Notes: generated by a model from the letters alone, not told the origin. 64,000 bases of DNA from Paulownia fortunei (GCA_019321725.1 CM033114.1:15666278-15730277), one strand, 5' to 3'; counted from the first letter of the stretch, positions 13,361 to 25,900 are shown. Numbers and translations are program-made.

Positions 13361-14860
13361 CTTATAATCACATATTTGATCTCTATAACTCTTATCAACT
13401 TTTCTTTCTATTCATTTTATTTTTTTATTTTTTTATTTTGCTTTGTTTTATGTATACCAATCCAACCTTATTGCATTTAATTCCTTATTTTAGTAGCATA
13501 GGCTTACATTAAAGATAATGTAAGGATTAAGTGGGGGGAAGGATTTAGGACTTAATTTTATTTATTTTTTGTGTTTTTTTACTTATACTTTTTTAAGTTT
13601 TTTTACTTACATTTTTCCTTGTTTTATTTTATTTGTGGCTAGTTTTAAAATTTTTGAGTCCCAGGTGTTTTTCTAACTTCTGTGATGAGAATTGAGCATG
13701 AATGATATGGTTGTGTTTGACGATAGGAGTTGTTTTGGACCTTGATATTATTCTTTGATTGAATTTCATGATGATCATAATTAATTTTTTCACACAAATA
13801 GCTATGTTCTTCGGCATGGAGACAAGCATGTCAAAATAAGTAGTTCTTATACCCTCACTTTAATTATCACTTGGGTTTTGATATGTGGAAGTTGAATATT
13901 AGAACTCTTTGGGAGGTTTGTCGAGGTGAACGATTGATTGAGCATCACTTGAAAAATAATTAAGGCAGTAGGCTTTCTAGCATCATGGATAAATCAGTTT
14001 GTTCCATATGTGATGTTCCAAGAGAAAGAAAGAAAGTTGAAATTTGGGTTGAAATAGAAGATAAGTGCAGGGAGCTCAAAGAAAGAATGGAAAAATATTG
14101 AAATATATATATATACAAAAAAAAAAGGAAAAAAGTTTCAAAATATTGAAAAAAAAATTTGTGAGTTGCAACTAAAAATGAGACATTACAAAGTTAGTGA
14201 GAATGATGAAAAAGGGTCCAATACAATGATATTAGGCCTCAATGTTGAAACTTGTGGATTATGAGAATCATTCTTTGATGAGATTTATATCTGTCCTTCC
14301 ATGAAGTTTTTAGAATCTTTGTTCCATCCTATTCCTTTCTTTCTTATGCCACACACTACCCTCTTGACCCCATTACAACCATTATTAAAGACCTTTTGAT
14401 TTTATGTGGTGTCTGCGATGTATTGGAGATGTGTGCCAAAGGTGGAGCCTATAATGTTCGACTATTTCATTATAGATCGGGTGATGGCTTTTGTAAGGTT
14501 CTATGGGAATTCATTTATTTGAATCATGCATGGTTCACACACACACTTGAGTATGATTATTGTGAAAGTGTATTTGCTTGGATAAATAAGGGTTAGATTC
14601 AACACTTATTTGATTTCATTACCATATTACTTTGGTAATCCCTAAGAATTAATCGTTAGAAGTTTGGTGTCATAAGTGTTTGTGGGTATCACTACTAGAA
14701 GCCCTCATGATACTACAGCTTGTCCTCTATGGTCCAACTAGGGGTTTAAAGGCTTGTTGCATATGCTAAATGCAATCGTGATTTCTGATTAGCTTAGTTT
14801 GTATTTATGTCTTGTTTTAGGTTTGGCCGAGGACGAGCAAAGTTTAAGTGTAAGGGAATT
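13361..14860 (+). other. Non-coding 3' internal region of element II
   Basis: About 1.5 kb of AT-rich sequence without a recognisable gene. It ends with a polypurine-like stretch (AGTTTAAGTGTAAGGGAATT) directly before the 3' LTR. Poly-A and ATATAT runs occur near 14100-14160. The open frame at 14396-14596 shows no domain and is not called. Confidence 0.6.
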
Positions 14861-16742
14861 TGATAAATGCATATTTTTATATATTTTGCATCAATTCCTC
14901 TATGTCTTCCTTATTTCGTTCTTGTTAATAATAGGTTTTTATTAATATTTTGTGTGTGATAGGAGTTTGGGAATCAAGAGATCGAATATGTGCCAAAACG
15001 AAGTTGAAACAAGCATTCTTAGGTAAAATTTCATTAATACGATGCCACTGCAGCAGTTTTTGTATGTTCGGCATAAATTTCTGATCTAAAGTCCTATTAA
15101 CTTGATTCTTACCTCATTGGAAAGATAATTGATAGATTTACAACTTTACGATGACAACTTATCCCAATTCATTTGATTTCAATGACAAAAATTTGGTTAA
15201 ATAGTCAGAAGTGTACTAAAACTTTTAGATATGAAAATCTTTATATTTTCGACATGACTTTCCCCACAAATGTGATATTGATCTGATTAAAGTGGCTAAA
15301 GAAAGCTAACAAATAGGAATACAATTTTTATGAAGATACTAAAAGCTAATTAATAATAAAATGAGGTCAAAACTAGTTAAAATGGGCTAAATAGTGTCAG
15401 TACACAAAACTATAGGAACAAAACAGCAGCAACGGCGCCTAGGCACCAAAATAGGGTGCCTAGGTGCCGAAAATAGAGCAAATGGTGCCTAGACCCCATC
15501 CGTGTAACAAAAGGCGACCCTTTATATCTTTTATCACATGTTTGTGATATGTATACATTATATACATATAATATATTACACAACACACCTTACACACTTT
15601 ACACCAAGTCACACAACAAATATTATATACTTTACAACAAACCATACATCACACCTTACACACTTTACAACAAATCACAACATCATCTCACACTTTTAAC
15701 ACACACTATCCTCATAACATACTAGAATTTTTCTCACTCATTCTCTAGAATTCATACACACCTTTGGGAAGCAATCTTGGGGGTCTTGGGCATCAAAGAA
15801 GATGAAGTGAAAGAGGGTTCGAGAAGGAGACACCTATAATCGACCATCAATCTAAACTATCTTCTCTAGTCAATAAGTTTTTTTGCTCCCAATGTTGTTA
15901 CTTTTAATATTTTTTTGTCACTTTTTATCATGTTAGGCCACTTCCTTATTGGTTGAGTGTGATTTCAAAGCCCGAGACATAGGTTCTTATAATTAAATGT
16001 TTGGTATTATTGATTAACTTTCCAACTGAAGTTGTTTGCGTTTTTCTATACTTAATGTCTTAATGAGTATTTTCTTACTTTATTTGGGTGTGCAACCAAA
16101 TTGGATTTGAGAAATCCCTACAACTAGATTAGAGATTTTGAATCTGTAATTGTTTTGAATTTTTAATCATGTGTAGTAAATTTTGATTTAATGATTATGA
16201 AATATTTTGTTAATTGCAATGAAAAACATAACCTAAGTTGAATGACCTGAGCTTGTGTGGTTGTTGTTTAAATCAATCTATCTTTCTTATTTTAATGTAT
16301 CTATTGAATTAAATTTAGGGAGCGTTCTCGGTTATTTGGTGAGTAGGGAATTAGGTAGAGAGCTTGTTCTACCTAACGAGAAACTAAGGAAATATCGGGG
16401 TTGTAGAGCTTTTTATTACCTACGATTGATAATTTTAATGGACAGTTGTTAATATTAAAATCCATTGTCTAGTGGCGACGAAGGAAATCTCAAACCTATT
16501 TTAATCACTTGTTGCTTATTAATTTATATTTTAATTAGTTTTAGTTTATGTGAATTAGTTAATCAACTCAATCCCCCCAATCGTTTGTTATTTATTTCTA
16601 AAGTTTACTTGTTGAGTCTTAACTTTAGCTTTAGTAATTTTAAAGTCAAATTTATTAGTTAGTGAGTCGATAGTAAATTAATTAGTCTTGATCCTCATAG
16701 GATCGATACTTACTCACACTATAATAGTTAAAAAACTATTGA
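14861..16742 (+). repeat. 3' LTR of Athila-like element II
   Basis: It begins TGATAAATGC and is a direct copy of 10981-12900, clearly diverged by eye with many substitutions and small indels, so the insertion is old. It carries the same cluster of GGTGCCTAGGTGCC-type palindromes at 15430-15500. Confidence 0.8.
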
Positions 16743-16747
16743 AGTGT

Positions 16748-17552
16748 AAGGTTTAAGTTTGGTAGGCCTGTGACAACCAACCAGTTCCTCTCCCCAAAGT
16801 CTACGTGTAAGTTTCTTACAATTTAACTTCATATGAGCCATTTCTTGACGGGTTCTATTTTTTCTTTTCACAACACCATTTTGTTGTGGTGTCTTGGGTG
16901 TGGAGAACTCACGAAAGATACTATATTTATCACAAAACTTTGAAAAAGTAGAATCCTTAAACTATTTTCCATGATCACTCCTATTATGATATTCTTATCA
17001 ATGTTGCATGCTTTTTATTTTCTAATCTCACACATAAAATTTATAAAAACAAAAAATATATCAGATTTTTCTCTAATGAAATCAACCTAGGTGAATTTGG
17101 AAAAGTTATCTACACATTACCACATATACTTTCTACCTGCATTAGGCCAATAAGGTCCATGTGCAAAAGTTCCAAGCAGCGTGTTGTACCAGTATGTTGC
17201 AATATTTAGTGAGATTTCCTTCTTTGTTTACCGAGCTGATATAGTCCCTAAATACATAAACTCTTTTTACTAAGTTTAGGTACATCAAGAACAACACCTT
17301 TGTTGACCATTTTGATTAGACTCCGAAAGTTTAAGTGTCCCAGTTTCAGGTGCCAGAGTTTAGTTTCATTCAACTTGGTGTTGTAACATGTTAGTTGGTG
17401 TTGCAACATATAGCAATTCTCCAAAGATATTGATCTAGTTAAAACACACCTGTTAGATTCATCAAATACTTGGCAGGATTGTTTATTGAACTTAAGAAAT
17501 AAATTATGATCACATAGCTGACTAATGCTTATCAAATTAGCCTTATGGCCTT
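16748..17552 (-). pseudogene. Copia-B GAG-pre-integrase and integrase core
   Basis: On minus the long frame 17586-17248 reads KGHKANLISISQLCDHN and, later, LWHLKLGHLNFRSLIKMVNK. These are the copia GAG-pre-integrase hallmarks. Degraded integrase follows down to 16748 (a NNGVVKRKNR-like block near 16900, then MAHMKLNCK near 16830). The frame begins inside the VEGLKANLIS motif because gypsy element I is inserted there (17553-26384), and it ends where element II starts. The lineage appears SIRE-like. Confidence 0.85.
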
Positions 17553-19399
17553 TATACGTGAAATATTTTGCAAATCGCAAGTGCACGGTGTCAAGTTTTA
17601 ATACAACGGTGAGTTGAGTATTATATCCACAAAGATTGTAATAAAAAATTACATTAAGTATCGTAGTTCAAATAGTCCCAATTTTATTTAGAAAATCGAA
17701 TGATGATTGGTAAACAAGGTAAAGTAAATAACAAAATATAAAGGTAATAGTGGAGTTCTTAGAAGCAATACAACAAACACCTTATAAACAAGAAATTATA
17801 GAGGAATGACTCACCTAATTATCACTTATGTTCTTTCTTCCAAAACATACCAATTCAAGTCAACAACATATGTAAGTTAAGAATTCCTAAGCAATTCAAT
17901 TCCCTCTCTCGAATGTCGAATTGATTATGAGTTCTAATATGAATTTTAATATCTCTATAAAAACTCAAGAATAAAACTCTACAAAACTTCAATGAATTCT
18001 TCTTCAAAACTTCAAACGTTTCATAAGCTTCTCAACTCTATAATTCCTAGGTTGTGTTATCCTTATGATCATGTATAATCTTCCCTCTCTCGAGTATCGA
18101 ATTTCATACATCAACAATCTCAATTGATGGCCAAATAATCAAGATGCAATACTAAACAAGATAACGCAAACAAGATGAATAAGTTGAACTAATATTGATT
18201 AGAATTCAAAACATATGATCAAATAAGGTTACATCATCCTCTAGAAAGAAAAGTTTAGTTCATAATGGATGAATACAACTTCAAGAAATAAATAAGAAAG
18301 AACATGAAAATTGTTGACCAATTTGTGAAGTGAGAGAAATGGTTGAAGCTCTCCTTATCTCCAAGAGTGGCTTCCTCTTCTTTAAGAATGGATTTCTTCT
18401 CTCCAAGCCTCCTCTTCTTTTGGTTTTAGAAAAATAAATGGTTTTTTCTCTAAGAACCCCCCTTTTCTTGGTTCCTACAATCTTCTCCTTTTAACTCATT
18501 TCAATTATTCTTTCTCCAAAAAATTCCTGAAATTCCTCCTCTTTTCATGGCTTTTCCCCCATTTTCTCTCTACCAAATCTATTTTCTTAGCAAGTTGTCC
18601 CCCAGGAAGTCCACAAAGTCTCTTTTAGAAGTTAGATTTAATAGTTTTTGTCCAAAATTCGAGTCAAAAGATCACACTTTCAGAATTTTCAAGTCGTTTC
18701 AGAAGAACGATGCCTAGGCACCATGTATTCTGTTTCAATACTTTAGATGGCACCTAGGCACCTTGTATTCTATTTTGGCGGCCTCAGATGGTGCCTAGGC
18801 GCCCTGTTTTGGTGCCTAGTCGCCATTGCTACTGTTTTTCCCTCCTCCACTTCAGTACTCTTACACTGTTCAGCCCATTATAACTGATTATTGACCTCAT
18901 TTAAGGATGAATTGGCTTCTGATATCTTCTAATGAATTGTATATCTATATCTTGGATTTCTATAGGAACTTTAATCAACTAAATAAGATATCTTTGGACA
19001 GATTTATGCCTGAAATACTAAGTTGTATCATCCCAGAAAATTGCAACCCAGTGCTAACTTTTAAACACAATTTTTCTCATTGAAATTGAAAGAATTAGAT
19101 TTTTTGGTAAACATAGAAGTTGTATATCTATATCTTGGCGTTTCAATAGACTAAGAATCAAGTTGATATAAAATTGGGGCCGAGAGTTATGATTGAAATA
19201 CAAAACCTGCCATTAGTACCACCACAACTCGAATTCTTCAACATTTCAACCAAGTTTTTGATTTCTTTTCATTTTCTTCTCTTATTGTCATTACTACAAG
19301 ATTTCAAACTAAATGTATAAAAAGTAATAAAAATACTTGCAAACAAACTAAATGTTAATACAAAAATATATGAATTATTGGTATAAAATTAACTTATTA
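17553..19399 (-). repeat. 3' LTR of Athila-like element I
   Basis: This is an intact-length LTR of about 1.85 kb. On minus it starts TAATAAGTTAATTTTATACC and ends GCAAAATATTTCACGTATA. The other LTR has TGATAAG and CACGAACA, so both termini here carry point changes. A polypurine tract (CAAGTTTGGGGGTATT on minus) precedes it. Clustered CCTAGGCACC-type palindromes occur at 18705-18830. Confidence 0.85.
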
Positions 19400-20820
19400 A
19401 ATACCCCCAAACTTGAAGATTTGCTTATCCTCAAGCATCAAACATGAAATTTTCAAAAACAACCCCTCTATTAATTAGGTAATCAAAGTTGAGAAATATT
19501 TTTTTTTCACATATTCTCTCAAAAGATTAGAAAAATATACCAAGTTTACATGTTAACATGCATATTGGTTTCACTTAACTTCATGGTCTTGTGTGTGTGA
19601 GTGTGAAAGTAGTAGTTTATCAAATTTCATTTCTCATTCGAATAGGTTTATAAAGCTAACTAGTAATATTTGATCCACTTTTGAAATACTTACCAAACTC
19701 TATAGGCTTGTTTTTCACACTAGTCTCCACTAATATAGGTAGATCATAGCATCAAAAATCAAAAGGACTTCCAAAGCGTATAATGTGAGGCTTGGGTCAT
19801 GGTGGGAATATATGAAAAATTGTGGCTAAAATTTACCCATTTTACACAATCATACTAGAACCTTTATGAACGAACACCAACTTCTTCATCAATCTCTTCA
19901 TTTTTCTTTATTGAACATCTCATTCTTCTTCTTTTTGATCTTGGATTACCCCCAAACTAATTTCTTTTGTTGTATGCAACGGGGGTCTATTTTATTTTAG
20001 GGAGTTCAAATCATACACCTCAATTCATAATCTCTTCATTTTCATCCTTTTTCAATCTTTTCTTCTCTTTGATTTTGCTTCTTTTTAATATGACAATTCA
20101 TTCAAGAATGATTGTGTGAATGAGATGAAAATTGGTAGAATATTGGATTTTTTTTCATTTCATAAAGATCGAAAATGTGTATAGGGTGTCCAAAGAATTC
20201 TTTCAATAGGCTCAAGAGGGGACACTAGGGAATAATTCAAGTATAGGTTGGATTGAAAGGCTCAAACGATCCAAAAATGGCCTAAATCATTTTCTTAATG
20301 CTATGCCACCTAGGATTTCGCCTCGACTAGTGATCAAGCAAGTTCTAGAAGTTGGTGGGACCTAATAATTAGACCTCATAAACTGTCTCTAAACAATTAA
20401 ATGTAACTCAACAAACTACTTAATGCATCAAGATTCACAAGACCTCATAAAGTAAACAAAACCAAAATTTGATGTTTAGACACGTAAACAAATATACATA
20501 TTCTAATATTTACTTTTTTTTTAATATGCGCATAGTTTATCACTAAAATTTTCAAGCAACAAGTAATAATCCTAAACTCTTGAAATCCCCCCAAACTTAA
20601 TATAAGCATTGTCCTCAATGATTAAAAGAATTATAAAATAATGGGACTTTTCTAAAAATGGGTGGTGTTTAGCCTTTAACCTGCAAAAATAAGTAAAATA
20701 TTACAGAATAATCATCATGATATGAAACAAAACAAGAATAAAAACACTCACAAAAATAAGAAAAAAAAAGAGCTTGGGTTGCCTCCCAAGAAGCGCTTTA
20801 TTTAAAGTCTTTAGCTAGAC
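19400..20820 (-). other. Post-pol spacer of element I
   Basis: About 1.4 kb between the integrase stop and the 3' LTR. No env-like or other frame is recognisable. At 20768-20800 the motif TTGGGTTGCCTCCCAAG is the reverse complement of the conserved GGAGGCAACCC motif that follows pol in this lineage. Confidence 0.6.
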
Positions 20821-20834
20821 TGAAACTGAATACC

Positions 20835-21940
20835 TTAGGTTGCTTCTCCGAGTGGAAGATTAGACATCTTCCACATTTCATTGCCATAATAATGTTTCAA
20901 CCTCTGTCCATTGACACAAAATAATATGTCGTCCTTACCTTTGAGCTCAACCACCCCAAATGGAAATGTCTTGTTGACAATAAAGGGACCAGACCATCTA
21001 GATTTCAATTTTTTCAAAAAAAGTTTTAATCTAGAATTGAAAAGCAACACAAGTTGTCCGGGTTGAAATTCCCTTCTCAAGATCATTTTGTCATGTCATT
21101 GTTTTGTTTTTTCTTTATAGATTTTAGCATTTTCATAGACATCAAGCCTAAATTCCTCCATTTCATTGAGTTGCAATAATTTTTTTTCTCATATTGCCTT
21201 TGTATCAAAATTTAATTGTTGCATAGCTCAATATGCTCTATGTTCTAGCTCAATGGGGAGGTGACAAGTTTTTTCATAAACTAATCGATAAGGAGACATA
21301 CTTATAGGAGTTTTATATGCCGTGCGGTATGTCCACACACCAATCTTTTCAATTAATGTTTACCATTTTCTCAAGGATTTGCTTCACTTCCCGATTTGAG
21401 ATTTCTACTTATCCATTTGATTGAGGATGATATCCAAGAGCTACCTTGTGTCTTACACCATACTTAGCTAAAAGATTATTAAACATTTTATTGTAGAAAT
21501 GAGAACCTTCATCACTTACAATTGCTCTAGGTGTGCCAAAACAAGTAAAAATATATTTGTGCAAGAATTTAAACACTACCTTGGCATCATTAGTAGGTGT
21601 GGCAATTGCTTCTATCCACTTGGAGATAAAATCTACATCGAGCAAAATGTATGATCGACCATTTGATGGAGGAAATGGTCCCATAAAGTCAATTCCCCAA
21701 ACATCAAAGAGTCCAACTTCCATCATGTTAGTCAAAGGAAGCTCATGGCGTCTAGTAATTGTTTCAGTCCTTTGACACTGGTCACATATTTGCACAAAAG
21801 CATAACAATCCTTAAATAAATTTGGCCAGTAAAAACTAGATTGCAATACCTTAGAAGCTATCCTTGTAGGTCCAAAATGACCACCATATGGAGATGAATG
21901 ACAGTGCTTAAGAATTTCATTTGTTTCCTCCATTGGAATG
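20835..21940 (-). pseudogene. Element I integrase
   Basis: The frame 21933-21409 shows the HHCC zinc-binding part (HCHSSPYGGHFG ... CDQCQR) and the catalytic Asp residues in VWGIDFMGPF and IVSDEGSHF. A stop codon then replaces Gln right after YHPQSNG, but the next residues VEISNREVKQIL still hold the third acidic residue. The C-terminal part, 21086-20835, has the typical PGQLVLLFNSRLKLF, KSRWSGPF and VNGQRLKHY blocks. Between 21086 and 21400 the frame is broken. The assignment to a Ty3/gypsy integrase is firm. It is inactive because of stops. Confidence 0.9.
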
Positions 21941-21945
21941 TATCA

Positions 21946-22930
21946 TCAAATCACATAATCTGAACACCTTTTGAAGAGCAAGGGATCATCCCATAGATAT
22001 GATTTCACATCATATAAGAATTTTTTCTTTTGATGATATGAGAGGTCTGGAGGCAATAATCCACCTACAAGATAATTCACAAAATCTGCATACCAAGGTA
22101 AATTATCTTTAATTATCAAAATAAACTCATCTGGGAAAAATTCTTTAATTGGTCCTTCAAAGTTCTCATTTTTCTGCTCCAACCTCGATAAGTGATCTGC
22201 CACCACATTTTCACTTCCCTTCTTATCTTTGATTTCAAGATAAAATTCTTGAAGAAGGAGTATCCACTGGATTAGCCTTGGTTTTGCATCTTTTTTGGCA
22301 AAGAGGTACCTAATAGCAGCATGATCGATATACACAATCACCTTGGTACTTACAAGATAAGCACGAAATTTATCAAATGCAAAAATAATGGCTAACAATT
22401 CTTTTTTAGTGGTGGTATAATTTTGTTGAGCATCGTCAAGTGTTCGACTTGCATAGTAAATGACCCTAAAAAATTTATCTTTTTCTTTGTCCTAACACTG
22501 CTCTAACCGCATAATCACTAGCATCACACATAAGTTCAAATGGTTAGGTCCAATCCGCTACCACCATAATAGGAGTTGAAATGAGAGCCTTCTTGATGTG
22601 ATCAAAGGCCTATAAGGAATCAACATTAAAGTCAAATGACTTATCTTTTTCCAAAAGGTTGCACAAAGGTTTTACAATTTTTGAAAAATCTTTAATGAAT
22701 ATTCTATAAAACCCGGCATGTCCCAAAAAACTATAAATAGCTTTCATATTGATTGGTGGTGAAAGTTTTTTAATAGCAATAAGTTTTGCTCGGTCTACCT
22801 CAAGTCCTTCGGAGGACACTCGGTGAACTAGAACAATACCTTCTTTTACCATAAAATGGTAATTTTTCCAATTTAAAACAAGGTTAGTCTCCTCACATCT
22901 CTGCAAAATAAGAGAAAGATAGTTTGGACA
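21946..22930 (-). pseudogene. Element I RT C-terminus and RNase H
   Basis: The frame 22906-22610 reads QRCEETNLVLNW, HFMVKEGIVLVHRVS, GLEVDRAKL and FLGHAGFYRIFIKDFSKI, which is the gypsy RT thumb/connection. The frame 22398-21946 is RNase H ([23 protein letters not shown], then [14 protein letters not shown]). The RT palm with its YxDD box is absent: the RT reading stops at about 22930 (LSLILQRC), where the foreign block starts. Confidence 0.88.
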
Positions 22931-24109
22931 ACCCGTACGAAGTGCACCTGCACCTTCAAATCTCTGGAAACAGCTACTAGCATGTCTGTAAGTACATTAT
23001 TGGATGACTTGCAGTTAAAGCTGGATGTTGTTTACTTTTCTACCTTCGTTTCTTTCCCCTTGCAAATTTTCTCAACTAAACATATTTTTTCTCAAGAAAG
23101 ACATGAAACTGCAATCTGTATGTAAAAAATTATTAATTTATAACTACAATGGGATTTTGGCAACCAGTGGCGATTGTTTTGTGAAATTTGTTCTGATTGT
23201 TGGTTTGCTGATTGGATGACTGCGAAGATAACGTTTGAGCTAGTCAGCAACTATCAGAAGTCTATAGTAATGTTCATTTTTTAAAGTGTTCTTCCTTACA
23301 TGTTCTGATTATTTCCGCATCATTTTTTATTCTGTGTTCATTCATTCAATTGTGTGCTGTTGGTTCTATCGTTTCTTCTTGAACGTAAGAAATTGTTTGC
23401 ACATCATTTCCTTCATATGTAGTATTGTTTTGGTCTAGGTTGAATGTTCAAATCCATCCTTACTTCCTGAACCTGGAAGCAGAAGGTCAATGGAAGAGCC
23501 ATTTGTTAAGGTTGTTTAACTTAGACTTGCCTATTTTTGAACTTACAGGCAGTTTTCTTCCTATTGATTGAGGATGTAAGCAAATGTTTCTTGTACAGAT
23601 TGAAATGCTCACTCCAAAGGACTATATTGGTGCACTTATGGAGCTTGCTTAGGACAGAAGAGGAGAATTCAAAGAAATTAAGTTCATTACTGAGAACCGA
23701 GCATCGATTATTTATGAGTTACCCCTGGCTGAGGTATCCCGAAGTCTGGCTGAAAAACAGCTTGCATTGATATTGATAGGAATTAGTACATTAAATTTTG
23801 AGCTGCTGTTCATAATCAAGAAACTTGTATGGTTCATTGTATAGATGGTGGGGGACTTCTTTGATTAGCTAAAGTCTAGGAGTAAAGGCTATGCTAGCAT
23901 GGAGTACTCCTTCATTGGGTAAATCCATGCAATCTACCTTATGACTTAAATTATGACTTTTTGGAAAAGGAGAACTATTGTTATTTTTATCATCAGATAG
24001 ATATCATTGTTTTTGTTAATGTTCTACAAGAAGTGCAGTGTCATTCGAATAATTCACCCCTTTTTTTTCTTTTTTGTATAACCTTTCTGCTTCTGAATGT
24101 TTCCTACAA
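22931..24109 (+). pseudogene. LEPA: Captured fragment of chloroplast elongation factor 4 (LepA) gene, with introns
   Basis: Three exons can be read on plus. Exon A (23439-23510) gives VECSNPSLLPEPGSRRSMEE then PFVK. Exon B (23599-23733) gives IEMLTPKDYIGALMELA, a stop, then DRRGEFKEIKFITENRAS and IYELPLAE. Exon C (23845-23918) gives MVGDFFD, a stop, then LKSRSKGYASMEYSFI. All are bounded by AG and GT at the expected places, and splice phases agree. These match the EF-G-like C-terminal part of LepA/EF4, a GTPase that acts on plastid ribosomes. Both stops are CAG-to-TAG changes of a conserved Gln. The introns are kept, so genomic DNA rather than cDNA was taken. It lies inside a gypsy element on the opposite strand. 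The rest, 22931-23438, is probably intron. Confidence 0.85.
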
Positions 24110-24947
24110 TTGAAGACAAGGAGTTATTCTTGGAGACAATGAGAGCTTCAACAATTCCTTCCACTTCACAAATTGGTGAATAATTTTCATGTTCTTTCTT
24201 ATTTATTTCTTGAAATTGTATTCATCCATGGTTAATTAAATATTTCTTTCTAGAGGATGATGTAACCTTATTTGATCCTATATTTTGAATTCCAAATAAT
24301 ATTAGTTCAAGTTATTCATCTTGTTTATATTATCTTGTTTAGTATTTCATCTTGATTAATTGATCACTAATTGAGATTGTTTGACGTATGAGATTCGGCA
24401 CTCGAGAGAGAGAATTTTATACATAATCATTGGGATAATACAACCTAGGAATCATAGAGTTGAGAAGCTTATGAAACCTTTGAAGTTTTGAAGAAGAATT
24501 CATTAAAATTTTGTAGAGTTTTATTCTTGAATTTTTATAAAGATATCGAAATTCATGTTAGAACTCATAGTCAATTCGGTACTCGAGAGAGGGAATTGAT
24601 GAGTTTAGGAATTCTTAACATACATGTATTGTTGACTTGAATTGATATATTTTGGAAGGAAGAACATAGGTGATATTTAGGTGAGTCATTCATCTAGAAT
24701 ATCTTGTTTATAAGGTGTTTGTTATATTATTTCTAAAAACTCCATTCTTATCTATGCATTTTTATCTTACTTTTATTTGTTTACCAATCATCACTCGATT
24801 TTCTAGATAAAATTAGGACTATTTGAACTATGGTACTTAATAAAAAAATTTATTACAATCTCTGTGGATACGATACTCAACTCACCATTGTATTAAAACT
24901 TGACATCGTTCACTTGCGGTTAGCAAAATATTTCAACGAACAAAGTC
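24110..24947 (+). repeat. Inverted fragment of the element I LTR
   Basis: This is the reverse complement of about 17556-18390 in the 3' LTR of element I. It ends with ...GGTTAGCAAAATATTTCAACGAACA. It is fused at its left to the LepA block and at its right to gag in the opposite orientation, with no primer site after it. It therefore came in as repair filler or by a local rearrangement, not as a normal LTR. Confidence 0.85.
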
Positions 24948-24949
24948 CA

Positions 24950-25900
24950 AACTGCAAATTAGTTAGAAAGAGCAAAAACTTGTGCAGCTAATTGAGTAAA
25001 TGAATCTACCTTAAAAACTCCGGCAAGGCCATTGATAGCTATTAGTATCCATCTCCTCAAGCAAAATATAGGCTTCGTCTGCGGTCTTAGACATTAAAGT
25101 CCCACCTGCGGCAGCATCTATTATGGTTCGAGTTTGTCCATCCAAACCATTGTAAAAGTATTGTACCTGCTGCCAATCCTCATAACCATGTTGAGGACAC
25201 CTTAGAAAATCCTTAAACCTCTCCCAAGCTTCATATAATGGCTCAAAATCTTATTGGCTATCTCACTCTTGAGTTGAAGTGGCTTGCTTGGTGGAAAGTA
25301 CTTAGCAAGAAATTTTTGCATCAAGTCATTCCAACTCAGTATGCTACTTAGTACAAAAGATTTTAACCATAGCCTAGCTTTATCCCAGAGTGAGAATGGA
25401 AATAAGTGAAGTCTAATGGCATCGTCGGACACTCCATTCATTTTGATGGTGTCTCAAATCTCCAAAAATATGGCTAAGTGTGCATTAGGATCCTTCAACG
25501 CACTTCCTCCAAATTGATTTTATTACATTATGCTAATGAGAGCTGGTTTAAGCTCAAAATTATTGGTATTGATCGATTGTCGAACTATGCTGGAGTAGTT
25601 TTGGTTCATGGTTGGTTGAAAATAGTCTTGGATAGCTCGTTGTGGAGGTGTTTGTTGCAATGGAAGATTGACTTTCACATTAGCATTGTTGATGTTATCT
25701 GTCATGGCTTGATTGTCAAATCTTTTTACTGCTCTAATAGCCCGAAGAGTCCGCTCAATTTCTGGATCAAAATAATCCAAATCAAGACTCCTAATCTTAC
25801 GCATACAAATATATATAATCCAATGCAAGGCAAGACAACATCAACATATGGAAAGAAAATAAAAATAATCTAAACTAAAATCAAGACTAAGTCATAACAA
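24950..25900 (-). pseudogene. Element I gag
   Basis: On minus, 25828-25523 has FDPEIERTLRAIRA, and 25441-25202 reads GVSDDAIRLHLFPFSLWDKA, RLWLKSF and FLAKYFPPSK, the core retrotransposon gag domain. It then continues CPQHGYEDWQQVQYFYNGLD, TIIDAAAGGTLMSKTADEAY and LLEEM. The frame is lost near 24950 where the inverted LTR fragment begins, so the zinc knuckle and protease are missing. Athila-type gag order. Confidence 0.85.

Larger units (their letters stand above)
10980..16742 (+). mobile_element. Athila-like gypsy element II, internally deleted, TSD AGTGT
   Basis: Two direct copies of about 1.9 kb (10981-12900 and 14861-16742) enclose about 1.96 kb. Both begin TGATAA(G/A)TGCATATTTT. The flanks AGTGT (10975-10979 and 16743-16747) match exactly, and the Copia-B integrase frame rejoins across the element. 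The internal part keeps only the segment just upstream of gypsy RT and the post-pol region; gag, protease, RT, RNase H and integrase are gone. It is a non-autonomous derivative. The assignment to the Athila lineage rests on the LTR start and on the conserved GGAGGCAACCCAACGG motif after pol. Confidence 0.85.

Noticed and set aside
22900..22925. Splice-acceptor-like TTTCTCTTATTTTGCAG on minus in the gypsy RT
   Set aside because: The same bases translate in frame as LSLILQRC, the normal RT sequence, so it is coding and not an intron end.
25478..25873. 131-aa frame on plus
   Set aside because: Antisense of element I gag; no domain.
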